DNA of 52,502 bases from contig JAQBNL010000058.1 in the NCBI GenBank assembly GCA_028288585.1, positions 1-52,502 on the forward strand. The letters are read 5' to 3'. Made by a program: the position numbers and the translations under genes. Origin of the DNA: Chitinophagaceae bacterium (GTDB lineage Bacteria; Bacteroidota; Bacteroidia; Chitinophagales; Chitinophagaceae). Shown here piece after piece: positions 6,591 through 15,646 of this stretch. Numbering within the stretch: the first letter of the stretch is position 1; every line of letters starts with the position of its first letter. Below the pieces are notes generated by a model. That model had not been told where the DNA came from. It saw only the letters and a program-made list of their open reading frames with translations, and did not search any database.

Positions 6591-8315
6591 ATGGATAACA
6601 AAACACAGGAAAGAATTAATGCGTGGCTTTCGCCATCGTACGACCAGGCAACAAGAGATGAAATAAAAAAGTTGCAACAGCAAAACCCGGCAGACCTTGA
6701 AGATGCCTTTTATAAGGATCTGGAATTTGGAACAGGAGGCCTGCGTGGTATTATGGGTGTTGGAACAAACCGCATGAACAGGTATACAGTTGGGATGGCC
6801 ACCCAGGGATATGCTAATTATTTAAAACAATCTTTTAATGAAGTAAAGGTGGCTATTGCACACGACAGCAGGAATCACAGCCGCGAGTTTGCTGAAATAA
6901 CAGCTAATATTTTTGCTGCGAACGATATCAAAGTATATTTATTTGAAGCGTTAAGACCTACGCCTGAACTGAGTTTCACCATCCGGCATTTTGGTTGCCA
7001 GGGCGGGGTAGTTTGTACTGCTTCCCACAATCCAAAAGAATATAATGGCTATAAAGCGTATTGGGATGATGGCGCACAGTTAGTTCCTCCCCATGATAAA
7101 AATGTAATTACTGAAGTTGAAAAAATTAAAAGTCTTGATGATGTAAAATGGAGTGGGGGAGAAAAAAATATAACCATCATCGGGAAAGATATAGATGAAA
7201 AATATATCGAGATGGTGAAGAGTTTAAGTGTTTATCCGGATGTATGTGTTGCCCAGCATGATCTCAAAATTGTTTACACCCCGATACATGGCTCAGGAAT
7301 AATGGTTGTGCCGCAGGTTTTAAAAAGATATGGATTTGATAATGTTCATATAGTAGAAGAGCAGGCCACACCCGATGGAAATTTTCCAACGGTAAGCTAT
7401 CCCAATCCTGAAGAGAGGGAGACAATGAGTATCGGGTTACAAAAGGCAAAGGAACTGGATGCAGATATTTTACTGGGAACCGATCCTGACGGAGACCGGG
7501 TAGGCATCGGTGTTAAAAATCATAAGAATGAATGGGTGCTGATGAATGGAAATCAAACTGCTTTGCTTGCTTTTAATTATATGATAGAGGCAAGAAAAGC
7601 AAAAGGCATTGCTCAGCCTAATGATATGGTCGTAAAAACAATTGTTACTACCGATATGATAGATGTTATAGCCAAAGCAAATAATGTTAACTGTTATAAT
7701 GTGCTTACCGGTTTTAAGTGGATAGCTGAACTGATAAAAGAAAAAGAAGGAAAAGAAAATTATATCATAGGCGGGGAAGAAAGTTTTGGGTTGATGATAG
7801 GAAGCCAGATAAGAGATAAGGATGCTGAAAGTGCAGTGGCAATAATTTGCGAGATGACTGCTTATGAAAAAGATAAAGGAAGAAAGCTTTTCGATAAGCT
7901 TATTGACCTGTATGTGCAGTATGGTTTGTATAAGGAAAACCTTATCTCCATAACAAAAAAAGGAATGAACGGCGCTAAAGAAATAGCAGATATGATGAAG
8001 ACATACAGAGATAATCCTCCGCAAATGATTGCGGGCATACAGGTTGTTCAATTACTTGATTATCAAAACCAGACAGATGTTAACTTACAATCAGGGGAAA
8101 GTAAAAAAATAAGTCTTCCCAGGAGTAATGTATTGCAGTTTATACTGGAAGATGGCAGTAAAATATCAGCACGGCCCAGCGGAACAGAACCCAAAATAAA
8201 ATTTTATTTCAGCGTAAATACAAAGCTTGATAACACTGCAGATTTTGATGCAAAAGAAAAAGAACTGGATGATAAAATAGCTGCAATAATAGGAGATATG
8301 AAATTGAAATCTTAA
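6591..8315 (+). CDS. Phospho-sugar mutase (phosphoglucomutase/phosphomannomutase)
   Basis: A 574-residue cytoplasmic alpha-D-phosphohexomutase. Catalytic Ser145 lies in TASHNP, the metal-binding loop is DPDGDR (Asp298, Asp300, Asp302), the sugar-binding loop is GGEESFG near residue 400, and RPSGTEPK near residue 530 binds the phosphate. This is the full four-domain length of the PgcA/phosphoglucomutase-2-like group. It interconverts hexose 1- and 6-phosphates, feeding glycogen, nucleotide sugars and cell-envelope glycans. The ORF6N remnant starts only three bases downstream of its stop. Confidence 0.95.
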   Translation: MDNKTQERINAWLSPSYDQATRDEIKKLQQQNPADLEDAFYKDLEFGTGGLRGIMGVGTNRMNRYTVGMATQGYANYLKQSFNEVKVAIAHDSRNHSREFAEITANIFAANDIKVYLFEALRPTPELSFTIRHFGCQGGVVCTASHNPKEYNGYKAYWDDGAQLVPPHDKNVITEVEKIKSLDDVKWSGGEKNITIIGKDIDEKYIEMVKSLSVYPDVCVAQHDLKIVYTPIHGSGIMVVPQVLKRYGFDNVHIVEEQATPDGNFPTVSYPNPEERETMSIGLQKAKELDADILLGTDPDGDRVGIGVKNHKNEWVLMNGNQTALLAFNYMIEARKAKGIAQPNDMVVKTIVTTDMIDVIAKANNVNCYNVLTGFKWIAELIKEKEGKENYIIGGEESFGLMIGSQIRDKDAESAVAIICEMTAYEKDKGRKLFDKLIDLYVQYGLYKENLISITKKGMNGAKEIADMMKTYRDNPPQMIAGIQVVQLLDYQNQTDVNLQSGESKKISLPRSNVLQFILEDGSKISARPSGTEPKIKFYFSVNTKLDNTADFDAKEKELDDKIAAIIGDMKLKS

Positions 8316-8318
8316 CCC

Positions 8319-8880
8319 ATGAATATTATCCGAAGCATACAAAACAGAATATTTGAGATACGGGGTGAAAGAGTAATGCTTGACAGGGATTTGGCAGCAT
8401 TGTACGAAACAGAAACCAAAGCACTTAACCTGGCTGTTAAACGCAATAGTAGAAGATTTTCCAAAAATTTTATGTTTCAGCTTACAAAAGATGAGTTTTA
8501 AACCTTAAGGTTTCAAATTGAAACCTTAGAAAAAACAAAAGAGCCTTTGAGGTTGCAAAATGAAACCTCAAAGGGAAGAGGAGGAACAAGGTATTTACCA
8601 TATGCATTTACTGAACAGGGAGTGGCCATGCTTAGTGGCATACTTAATTCTGATACGGCAATTAATATGAACATTGCCATTATGAGAGCCTTTGTGGAAG
8701 TAAGAAAGATTTTACTCAGGCAAAGTGATTTAAAAGACCAATTGAAAGAAATAAAAGAAAGATTTAGGATCTCACGATGTTCAATTGAACCAAATTTATG
8801 AGGCAATGGAAAATTTGTTAGATGAGAAAGCTGCTGAAAGAAAATGGAATGAAAGAGAAAGGATTGGATTTAAGAAGTAG
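8319..8880 (+). pseudogene. ORF6N domain protein, inactivated by a stop and a frameshift
   Basis: The first frame encodes a typical ORF6N start ([28 protein letters not shown], then [12 protein letters not shown]) but meets TAA at 8499-8501. The same frame continues after the stop with GGTRYLPYAFTEQGVAML and IAIMRAFVEVRKIL, the conserved middle of the family. A second lesion follows: one extra T in the run at 8763-8765 shifts the frame, and the next frame restores the usual tail (SHDVQLNQIYEAMENLL to RERIGFKK, stop 8878-8880). ORF6N proteins are phage- or mobile-element-associated DNA-binding-type proteins of unclear role. Two clean lesions show that this copy is dead, unless readthrough occurs. 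Confidence 0.85.
8506..8574 (+). repeat. Two tandem hairpins inside the ORF6N remnant
   Basis: TAAGGTTTC (8506-8514) pairs with GAAACCTTA (8520-8528), and CCTTTGAGGTT (8544-8554) pairs with AACCTCAAAGG (8564-8574). Both stems are perfect. They start five bases after the premature stop and share the core GGTTTC/GAAACC. Confidence 0.7.
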
Positions 8881-8956
8881 GAAAGAGGCCATTGCTGTAT
8901 TATGGCGAAGAAATAATTAACTGCTTTCAGCAATTGAGAGATAGAAATATTTAAAA

Positions 8957-9082
8957 ATGAGTGAAGAACAAAATATGCCAGGAGAAGAGTTGACAGAGGA
9001 CAGACAACAGACTACGGGTGAGAATCAGCCAATCGAAGAGAACTTACAACCTGTACCGATAAATTCAAGATGCAAAAAATAG
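8957..9082 (+). CDS. Small acidic hypothetical protein, 41 aa
   Basis: I do not recognise this ORF. It encodes a highly polar, Glu/Gln-rich peptide (MSEEQNMPGEELTEDRQQ at the start) with no hydrophobic segment. It ends at TAG 9080-9082, right after a run of six A (9074-9079), and overlaps the next small ORF by 13 bases in another frame. The two could be halves of one gene broken by an indel in that A-run, or a coupled pair. It is below usual gene-calling length, so confidence is low. Confidence 0.35.
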   Translation: MSEEQNMPGEELTEDRQQTTGENQPIEENLQPVPINSRCKK

Positions 9083-9249
9083 CAGATCATCAGGATGTAC
9101 TCAGCGGGAATGATGCCGCCGTTTTTCGCCATGATATGGGTGCAGCCTTTACACTCCGGCTTGAACGGCTGAGAAGAAGCCTGGATGCATTTAAAGATGC
9201 AGGATTGGCCTGTGAAGAAATGGAACGACTTATTCTTAAAGAATTGTAA
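9070..9249 (+). CDS. Small hypothetical protein, 59 aa
   Basis: Unrecognised. The ORF starts at ATG 9070, inside the end of the preceding small ORF, and runs to TAA 9247-9249. The second half (FRHDMGAAFTLRLERLRRSL, then AFKDAGLACEEMERLILKEL) looks like two amphipathic helices, as in a small helical-hairpin protein. Codon use looks coding-like. The DsrE-like gene starts 34 bases further on. An opposite-strand ORF over 9025-9270 is the competing reading, but it lacks recognisable features. Confidence 0.4.
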   Translation: MQKIADHQDVLSGNDAAVFRHDMGAAFTLRLERLRRSLDAFKDAGLACEEMERLILKEL

Positions 9250-9283
9250 TAATATAATTTTGTAAAACATTAAATTTATAATT

Positions 9284-9691
9284 ATGAAAAAGTTGAGTTT
9301 TCTTCCACTGTTATTCCTCTCTCTTTTTTTATCAGCGCAGCCAAATTATAAAGTGGTATTTGATGTTACCAGCCAGGATACAACCGATCATAAGTTAGCA
9401 ATACGCTGGGCTAATGAAGTTTTAAAAGCCGAACCAACTGCACAGGTAGAAATTGTATTGTTTGGTAAATCGCTTGCCATGATTACAAATCAAAGATCAA
9501 TAGTTGCCGCTGATATAACCCGGCTAACATCAAATAAGAACGCCTCGGTTAAAGTATGCCAGGTTGCAATGAAAGCAAACAATGTTGAGATGAACCAGCT
9601 GGTTGAAGGAGTACAAACGGTACCGGACGGCATTTATGAAATTATAAGTAAGCAGAGAGAAGGATGGGGTTATATTAAAGTAAGTCACTAA
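9284..9691 (+). CDS. Secreted DsrE-fold protein
   Basis: A 135-residue protein with a signal peptide (about 1-18, FLSAQ) and a DsrE/DsrF-like domain. The signs are a first strand YKVVFDVTS, an NEVLKAEPTAQVEIVLFGKSLAMI segment, a cysteine in VKVCQVAMKANNVEM (about residues 90-104), and VPDGIYEIISKQREGWGYIKV at the end. The VKVCQ cysteine sits where DsrE-like proteins often carry the sulfane-binding Cys. It is four bases upstream of the TsdA-like cytochrome on the same strand, so the pair is almost certainly an operon. A periplasmic role in sulfur transfer is suggested by context, not shown. Confidence 0.82.
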   Translation: MKKLSFLPLLFLSLFLSAQPNYKVVFDVTSQDTTDHKLAIRWANEVLKAEPTAQVEIVLFGKSLAMITNQRSIVAADITRLTSNKNASVKVCQVAMKANNVEMNQLVEGVQTVPDGIYEIISKQREGWGYIKVSH

Positions 9692-9694
9692 ACA

Positions 9695-10687
9695 ATGTCA
9701 CATTTAAGAGAACATTGGTTTCCTTATTTATTAGGAGTAATAATCCTGGGCGTTATTGCAAGAGAATTATTATCCAGCGATGCCACTAAAGAAAACTTGT
9801 TCAAACCTGGGGATAAACAAATATCCATAGTGCCTGGTATTTATGAACTCTCTAATTCGGAAGCAGGCAATCTTATTCGCTATGGCAAAGCTTTAATTGA
9901 CAGCACCGCAAAATACTTCGGACCTCATGGCTTGGTTGCTTCAATAACCAATGGACTTAGTTGCCAAAACTGTCATAGGGAAAGCGGAACGAAATTGTAT
10001 ACCAATAATTTTTTAGCTGTAGCATCTAACTATCCAAAATTTAGGGAGCGAAGCGGAAGACTGGAATCAATAGAATGGCGCATCAATGAATGCATGCAGC
10101 GAAGTTTAAATGGTGAAGCAATTGACAGTATGAGTAAAGAAATGAGAGCAATGGTTGCTTATATAAAATGGACAGGAAAAAATGTAAAGAAAAACGTAAA
10201 GGCTGATGGTGCAGGAACTAAAGAATTAACTTTTTTAGAAAGAGCTGCGAATTCAATTACAGGCAAAACTATTTATTCCGCAAAATGCCAATCATGTCAT
10301 GGTGAAAATGGCGAAGGTGTTTTAAGTTTTGATTCTGTGAATTATATATATCCTCCATTATGGGGACAACATAGCTATGCCGTAAGTGCCGGTATGTTTC
10401 GTTTGTCGAAGCTTGCATCATTTGTTAAACATAATATGCCACTGGGTGCTACTTATACAGAGCCACTGCTAAATAATGAGGAGGCATGGGATGTTGCGGC
10501 ATACATTAATTCACAACCTCATCCTAAAAAAATGTTTGCTGCTGACTGGCCGGTGCTTAAGAGTAAGCCTGTAGATTATCCTTTCGGTCCATACACAGAT
10601 GGCTTCTCAGAGAAACAACATAAGTATGGCCCCTTTGAGCCAATAAAAAAAGTAAGAGATGAACAGATGGCTATGATGAAAAAATAA
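9695..10687 (+). CDS. TsdA-like dihaem cytochrome c (thiosulfate dehydrogenase family)
   Basis: A 330-residue protein with an N-terminal hydrophobic segment (about 8-26) that may be an uncleaved anchor. It has two haem motifs, CQNCH (Cys90-His94) and CQSCH (Cys198-His202). Around them the TsdA pattern is clear: TNGLSCQNCHRESGTK, FRERSGRLESIEWRINECMQ with Cys133, MVAYIKW, YPPLWGQHSY and KHNMPLG with a likely Met haem ligand. TsdA proteins interconvert thiosulfate and tetrathionate, and some use an unusual axial Cys at the active-site haem; whether Cys133 matches it needs alignment. The gene ends at a strong hairpin shared with the convergent Tat protein. Confidence 0.82.
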   Translation: MSHLREHWFPYLLGVIILGVIARELLSSDATKENLFKPGDKQISIVPGIYELSNSEAGNLIRYGKALIDSTAKYFGPHGLVASITNGLSCQNCHRESGTKLYTNNFLAVASNYPKFRERSGRLESIEWRINECMQRSLNGEAIDSMSKEMRAMVAYIKWTGKNVKKNVKADGAGTKELTFLERAANSITGKTIYSAKCQSCHGENGEGVLSFDSVNYIYPPLWGQHSYAVSAGMFRLSKLASFVKHNMPLGATYTEPLLNNEEAWDVAAYINSQPHPKKMFAADWPVLKSKPVDYPFGPYTDGFSEKQHKYGPFEPIKKVRDEQMAMMKK

Positions 10688-10709
10688 ATGCAGGCTTATT
10701 GCCTGCATT
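10687..10709. terminator. Bidirectional terminator hairpin
   Basis: AATGCAGGC and GCCTGCATT form a perfect 9-bp stem with a TTATT loop, directly after the cytochrome stop and before the convergent Tat gene stop at 10732. A T-rich stretch follows. Confidence 0.75.
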
Positions 10710-10731
10710 ATTCATACTTTATTATAATTTT

Positions 10732-11418
10732 TTATCCTGCAAAAATGTATGCACAGCCATGTTCCTGTGCCCTGCCCAATGCCCATACACCTGATGGAAC
10801 TTCCTGTATGCCAGGAAGCATACCCGATGCCCAATCTTTTCTTACTGTTGCAGCATCAAGCTTCATCCCATCTGCAACTGCTGCACTGTACACAGTCATA
10901 GCCGCACCACATACTGCAAACATAACTCCGCTTGCTTGCAATTCATTTATCCCAATTGGCACAACGCCAAAGCCTGGGATTGAATATTCGCCTTGTTTTG
11001 GTTTAGCAAAAGGGTTTCGTACAAAAGGAGCTTTGGTGGCCGGGTCATCAGTTTTAAATACTTGCCCGAAATTGTACTTTGCCCAAATGCGGTCTTCAAA
11101 AGCATAGGGTATAGCATCATGGCGCAATACAACTACAACGCTCTGATCTTTTTCCGGTGTTCCTGTTGCCTGGTTGGTCATTAAAAAAACTCTCGGCCAT
11201 GCAAAAGGCATCATTTCATGCGGACGGGTGGCATCAAATACAACCCGATGCTTACCTTTTATTTGTTTGAACCAATTATCAGCATCATCAGTTTGCTGAA
11301 GAAGAGATGGCGCTGCTTTGATGGATGTGGGAATACTGAGCAAGCCAAGAGCGGCGGCACCTGCAGCAATATTTCCTAAAAATTCACGGCGGGGAGTGCT
11401 TGATTTTTTGTTAGTCAT
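10732..11418 (-). CDS. Tat-exported DsrE-fold protein
   Basis: A 228-residue protein with a twin-arginine signal (STPRREFLGNIAAGAAALGL) followed by an AAP cleavage region near residue 36. The mature part has the DsrE-like arrangement: KHRVVFDATRP as first strand, VVVVLRHDAIPYAFEDRIW, then LQASGVMFAVCGAAMTVYSA with a cysteine in the expected place and VPSGVWALGRAQEHGCAYIF as the final strand. Tat export suggests folding or cofactor loading in the cytoplasm. It converges on the DsrE/TsdA-like pair, making three adjacent genes with a plausible periplasmic sulfur theme. Confidence 0.8.
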   Translation of the reverse strand: MTNKKSSTPRREFLGNIAAGAAALGLLSIPTSIKAAPSLLQQTDDADNWFKQIKGKHRVVFDATRPHEMMPFAWPRVFLMTNQATGTPEKDQSVVVVLRHDAIPYAFEDRIWAKYNFGQVFKTDDPATKAPFVRNPFAKPKQGEYSIPGFGVVPIGINELQASGVMFAVCGAAMTVYSAAVADGMKLDAATVRKDWASGMLPGIQEVPSGVWALGRAQEHGCAYIFAG

Positions 11419-11588
11419 AACTGTAATTTTTTAAATTAAAAAATAGCTGTGATAACAGGAGGGGAGAACAAATTACATAGAATTATTATTTTAAACAATA
11501 ACTTTTATTAAGACTAAATGTACTAACCTTGGAAAATTATTACAAGATGCGCTGCAGATAACAGGCAAGACAATGGGAAGCGTATGTC

Positions 11589-13415
11589 TTATTTTTCATT
11601 CATTTTTTTATCTGCATAATACTTCTTAAGAATATTAAAAGCTTTCTTGGGCTTTCCCTGGTGATCTAATAAGCCTTTATTGTTCCAACCTTGCTGATAG
11701 ACGGGATTATTTCTTCTTGGTGAACGAAAATCAAGTAATATCCATGGAGAAATTCCTACAAAATTTTCCGGCATTTTTTTAAACATCGCCACCTGTTCAC
11801 GGTAATACCACGCTTGGTATTCCTCACTCCAGCGGGTTAATGAATCTGCGTGAAAACCGCTTAATGCTTCAGCACCTGTTTCACTTATAAAAAGTGGCTT
11901 ATCATAAATTGTTTTCCAGGTAGCATTCGTGGCATTAGAAGGCAGGCCGCCATACCATCCCAGGTATTCATTAAAAGAAACAAGGTCAACATATTTTCCC
12001 AATGGATCATTTATCAAATGTGTTTTTTCCAGTTCACTATAATTAGTTTCCAGCGCCGCTGATATTAATCTCGTTGCATCCAATTCCCTGGCTGCAGAAA
12101 TAAGATTATGCATAAAAGCAGTCCGGGTCTCATTTACAGGAGTTTCATTTCCTACAGACCAAATAATAACACTTGCACGGTTATGATCTCTCGTTATCAT
12201 TTCACTAAGTTGAGTACGGGCTTTTTCAAAAACAGCTTTACTTGTGAAATCTATTGTCCAGTAAACAGGAATCTCCGACCATACAAGAATACCTAATGAA
12301 TCAGCCAACCGTGTCATGGTTTCATCATGAGGATAATGAGCCAGGCGAACCATATTGCAGTTAAGAGATTTGGCTTTGCCTAATATCCACAAGGCATCCT
12401 GCCTGCTGTAAGCACGTCTTACATCCATTGGAATTTCTTCGTGAATACTAATGCCCCGCATGAAAATTGGTTTGCCATTTAACAGCACTTGCTTTCCTGC
12501 AGCTTCAATTGTACGAAAGCCTATTTTATCAGTAATTGTTTCTGAAGCAGTAGTTAATTTTACCTGGTACAACTTTGGATTTTCCGGTGACCAAAGCTGT
12601 GCATTGGTTACATTGAAACTTATGTTTACTATTGAATCTGTAACAGGAAATATCTTTTTTATTTTCAATTCAGGAATATCAATTTCCACACTTCCACTCT
12701 GTGCGTTGTTTAATTTTACCCAGCCTTCTGCCTCAGGATTATTTAATGGAGAAGATTTTTTTAACTGGATGAAATAATCTTTTATAAAATTTTGAGGCAC
12801 CTCTGCCAGCAGTACATCTCTTGTAATGCCGCCATAATTCCACCAATCAGTATTAACAGTAGGCACTTCATCTTTGCTGCGCTTATTATCTACTTTAACA
12901 ACAAGAAAATTATCTTTCGCTTTTAAAACGGAATCCGGAATTTCAAAATTAAAAGGTGTGAAGCCACCTTTATGCATTCCTAATTTTTTACCATTCAAAT
13001 AAACATCGGCCCTGTAATTTACTGCCCCAAAATAAATGAAAACACGATCCGATGATTTTGACTTTACAAAATCAAAAGATTTTTTATACCAAACCGTTCC
13101 TTCATAATAAATAAATTTTGAATCCTGTGAGTTCCAGTCGCCGGGAACAGTAAGGATATATTTATTATTATAACCATGTTCTTTTTTGTCAGTTTTATTT
13201 TGAGGTATATCGGTGTTCCAATAAGCATCACGGTCTTTTTCCTGCCTTTCCTGGTAGCGGTAATCGTAAAACCCGGTTTCATAAGGATCAATAATGTATT
13301 GCCATTTCCCGTTCAGGCTTGTTATTTTCCGGGCGCCTATATTGGTGATGAGGTTTGTTTGTGCCTTTAATTGAAGTAACAAACAGGTAAATAAAAAAGG
13401 TAGTATTTGTTTCAT
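11589..13415 (-). CDS. Glycoside hydrolase family 2 enzyme (beta-glucuronidase/galactosidase-like)
   Basis: From the ATG at 13415 the protein has 608 residues and a signal peptide (MKQILPFLFTCLLLQLKAQ); an upstream ATG at 13442 would put nine residues before it. Domains in order are a jelly-roll sugar-binding domain (about 25-205), an immunoglobulin-like sandwich (210-305) and a TIM barrel (310-605). The acid/base Glu424 lies in VGNETPV and the nucleophile Glu512 in ISETGAEA. Family 2 retaining enzymes cleave beta-linked glucuronides, galactosides or mannosides; length and layout best fit beta-glucuronidase-like members. Location is probably periplasmic. It is divergent from the S9 peptidase gene, with a shared 180-bp promoter region. 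Confidence 0.93.
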   Translation of the reverse strand: MKQILPFLFTCLLLQLKAQTNLITNIGARKITSLNGKWQYIIDPYETGFYDYRYQERQEKDRDAYWNTDIPQNKTDKKEHGYNNKYILTVPGDWNSQDSKFIYYEGTVWYKKSFDFVKSKSSDRVFIYFGAVNYRADVYLNGKKLGMHKGGFTPFNFEIPDSVLKAKDNFLVVKVDNKRSKDEVPTVNTDWWNYGGITRDVLLAEVPQNFIKDYFIQLKKSSPLNNPEAEGWVKLNNAQSGSVEIDIPELKIKKIFPVTDSIVNISFNVTNAQLWSPENPKLYQVKLTTASETITDKIGFRTIEAAGKQVLLNGKPIFMRGISIHEEIPMDVRRAYSRQDALWILGKAKSLNCNMVRLAHYPHDETMTRLADSLGILVWSEIPVYWTIDFTSKAVFEKARTQLSEMITRDHNRASVIIWSVGNETPVNETRTAFMHNLISAARELDATRLISAALETNYSELEKTHLINDPLGKYVDLVSFNEYLGWYGGLPSNATNATWKTIYDKPLFISETGAEALSGFHADSLTRWSEEYQAWYYREQVAMFKKMPENFVGISPWILLDFRSPRRNNPVYQQGWNNKGLLDHQGKPKKAFNILKKYYADKKMNEK

Positions 13416-13595
13416 ACAAGTCTTAACAGGTTTTAGTAACATATGCCCGAATTAATAGGTTTATATTTTTTGTTGATATTTTGGTACAATTATAGTTTTA
13501 AAAATATCGAAAGTTTTTTAACAGCAATACAATCATAATAAATATACTTTCCTAATCACTAATATCAAAATCACTATTTTTAATAAATTTTTTTT

Positions 13596-15506
13596 ATGAA
13601 GAATATTATTGCAGTCTTCTGCTTATTCACATTACCACTATTTTCTTTCTCCCAAAACAAAATGACTCCCGAGTTTTTGTGGAAGCTTGGAAGAGTTAGC
13701 GGCATTGGTATTTCGAAAGACGGCAAAAGTGCAGTCTATTCAGTTAGCACACCCAATGTGGCTGAAAATAAAAGCACTTCCGAAACCTTTGTTGTTCCTG
13801 TAACAGGCGGTTCGGCTGTTCAAACTTTTAATAAAGACAGTGTTGTGAGAAATAAAAATATTTCTCCCAACGGAAAATATATTATTTATGATAAGGAAGT
13901 AAAGCTGTTAAATGTTACCGGCAAAGATTTTTATCCTGAACTTACAAAATCAAACGCCTACATATTTGATAATCTTGCCTATCGCCATTGGGATACATGG
14001 AGTGATGGAACTTTTAACCACGTTTTTATTGCAGCCCTGGTAAATGGCAAAAAGGAAAATGAAAAAGACCTTATGCCCGGCGAGCCATTCGATTCCCCGC
14101 AAAAACCTTTTGGCGGTGATGAAGATTATAACTGGAGCCCCGACAGTAAATACGTGGTGTATGTTGCCAAGAAAAAATACGGAAAGGAATATGCACTGAG
14201 CACCAATACTGATATTTACCGGTACGATATTGAAACAGGCAAAACGATAAATCTTACCCAGGGCATGATGGGCTACGATGTAAGCCCTGCCTATAATAAG
14301 CAGGGAACGCTTGCATGGCTGAGCATGAAACGGGAAGGTTTTGAAGCTGATAAGCAGGACATTGTTGTAATGTTCGGGAATAATAAAATTAATTTAACAG
14401 CAAACCGCGATGACCTGCAGGTAGAAGGATTTAAGTGGAGCGATGATGGTAAAAAGATTTATTTCGTAGCGCCCATAAAAGCTACTTCACATTTGTTTGA
14501 GGTAACATTAGGAAGTGCAAATCCTACATCCACAATCAGGCAAATAACTAAAGGAGAATTTGGTGTCTCAGATATTGTAGGGCAATCCGGTAATGCAATT
14601 GTTGTTACAAAGGTTGATATGAATCATGCACCGGAATTATATACTGTAGATATTTCCAGGGGAGATATGAAGCAGTTAAGCCATGTGAATGACAATCTCT
14701 ATAACACTATCGGTGTAAGCAGGTCAGAAAGACGGTTTGTAAAAACAACAGATAACCAGCAAATGCCCACATGGGTAATTTATCCTCCGGATTTTGATCC
14801 TAATAAAAAATATCCAACTTTATTATTTTGTTTAGGCGGGCCGCAGGGCACAACACCTTTTTATTCTTTCCGTTGGAATTTTCAACTGATGGCAGCACAG
14901 GGATATATTGTTGTAGCGCCTGACAGGAGAGGAGTGTTTGGCAATGGCACCAAATGGGCGCAGGATATAAGTAAGGATTGGGGCGGCCAGGTAATGAAAG
15001 ATTATCTTTCTGCCATTGATGAAATATCGAAAGAAAAATTTGTTGATAAAGACAGGAGAGGATGTGTAGGCGCCAGTTATGGAGGCTATTCTGTTTTTAT
15101 GCTTGAAGCATTGCACGATGGACGTTTTAAAACTTTTATTTCTCACGATGGTGTATTTGATCTTAAAAGCATGAGCGGAACTACAGAAGAGCTTTGGTTT
15201 ACCAACTGGGATATAGGAGGTAATTATTGGGATAAAAAAAATAAGGCTGCACAAAAAAGTTTTGAGAAATATTCACCCGGCAATTTTGTAGATAAATGGA
15301 ATACACCGATAATGATTGTACAGGGAGGAAAGGATTACCGGGTACCAATAGAGCAGGGCTTACAGGCCTTCCAGGCAGCGCAGCTGAGAGGGATAAAAAG
15401 TAAATTATTGTACCTGCCTGATGAAAATCATTGGGTGTTGAACGCTCAAAATGCATTGGTATGGCAGCATGAATTTTTTAAATGGCTAGATGAAACGTTG
15501 AAGTAA
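13596..15506 (+). CDS. S9 family peptidase (prolyl oligopeptidase/DPP-type)
   Basis: A 636-residue secreted serine peptidase with a signal peptide (LPLFSFSQ, about 1-19). The N-terminal half is a beta-propeller of WD40-like PD40 repeats (DGKSAVYS, NGKYIIYD, DSKYVVYV, DGKKIYFV). The C-terminal alpha/beta-hydrolase domain begins near residue 390. The catalytic triad is complete: Ser494 in GASYGGYS, Asp580 in GGKDYRVP and His612 in DENHWVL. Members remove dipeptides or cut short peptides in the periplasm, and many Bacteroidota use them to feed on peptides. The gene has its own promoter region, divergent from the GH2 gene. Confidence 0.93.
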   Translation: MKNIIAVFCLFTLPLFSFSQNKMTPEFLWKLGRVSGIGISKDGKSAVYSVSTPNVAENKSTSETFVVPVTGGSAVQTFNKDSVVRNKNISPNGKYIIYDKEVKLLNVTGKDFYPELTKSNAYIFDNLAYRHWDTWSDGTFNHVFIAALVNGKKENEKDLMPGEPFDSPQKPFGGDEDYNWSPDSKYVVYVAKKKYGKEYALSTNTDIYRYDIETGKTINLTQGMMGYDVSPAYNKQGTLAWLSMKREGFEADKQDIVVMFGNNKINLTANRDDLQVEGFKWSDDGKKIYFVAPIKATSHLFEVTLGSANPTSTIRQITKGEFGVSDIVGQSGNAIVVTKVDMNHAPELYTVDISRGDMKQLSHVNDNLYNTIGVSRSERRFVKTTDNQQMPTWVIYPPDFDPNKKYPTLLFCLGGPQGTTPFYSFRWNFQLMAAQGYIVVAPDRRGVFGNGTKWAQDISKDWGGQVMKDYLSAIDEISKEKFVDKDRRGCVGASYGGYSVFMLEALHDGRFKTFISHDGVFDLKSMSGTTEELWFTNWDIGGNYWDKKNKAAQKSFEKYSPGNFVDKWNTPIMIVQGGKDYRVPIEQGLQAFQAAQLRGIKSKLLYLPDENHWVLNAQNALVWQHEFFKWLDETLK

Positions 15507-15646
15507 TTTAATAAGATATGAAGAGCACAAGGCTCCCTGGGATGTAGAGCCGGATTTGGTTTAATCATTATTTCTTTGTATTTCTGTAGTCCCGTCAACA
15601 TTTTCCACCCTTGGAAACCTTTTTATTCATCTTTAAAAAGGAAATT

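Noticed and set aside
7470-8051. A 193-codon minus-strand ORF
   Set aside because: It is opposite the phospho-sugar mutase, which shows all family motifs; the shadow product is low-complexity Phe/Ile/Ser.
9025-9270. An 81-codon minus-strand ORF in the region after ORF6N
   Set aside because: Plus-strand ORFs with coding-like helices overlap it, and its own product shows no features.
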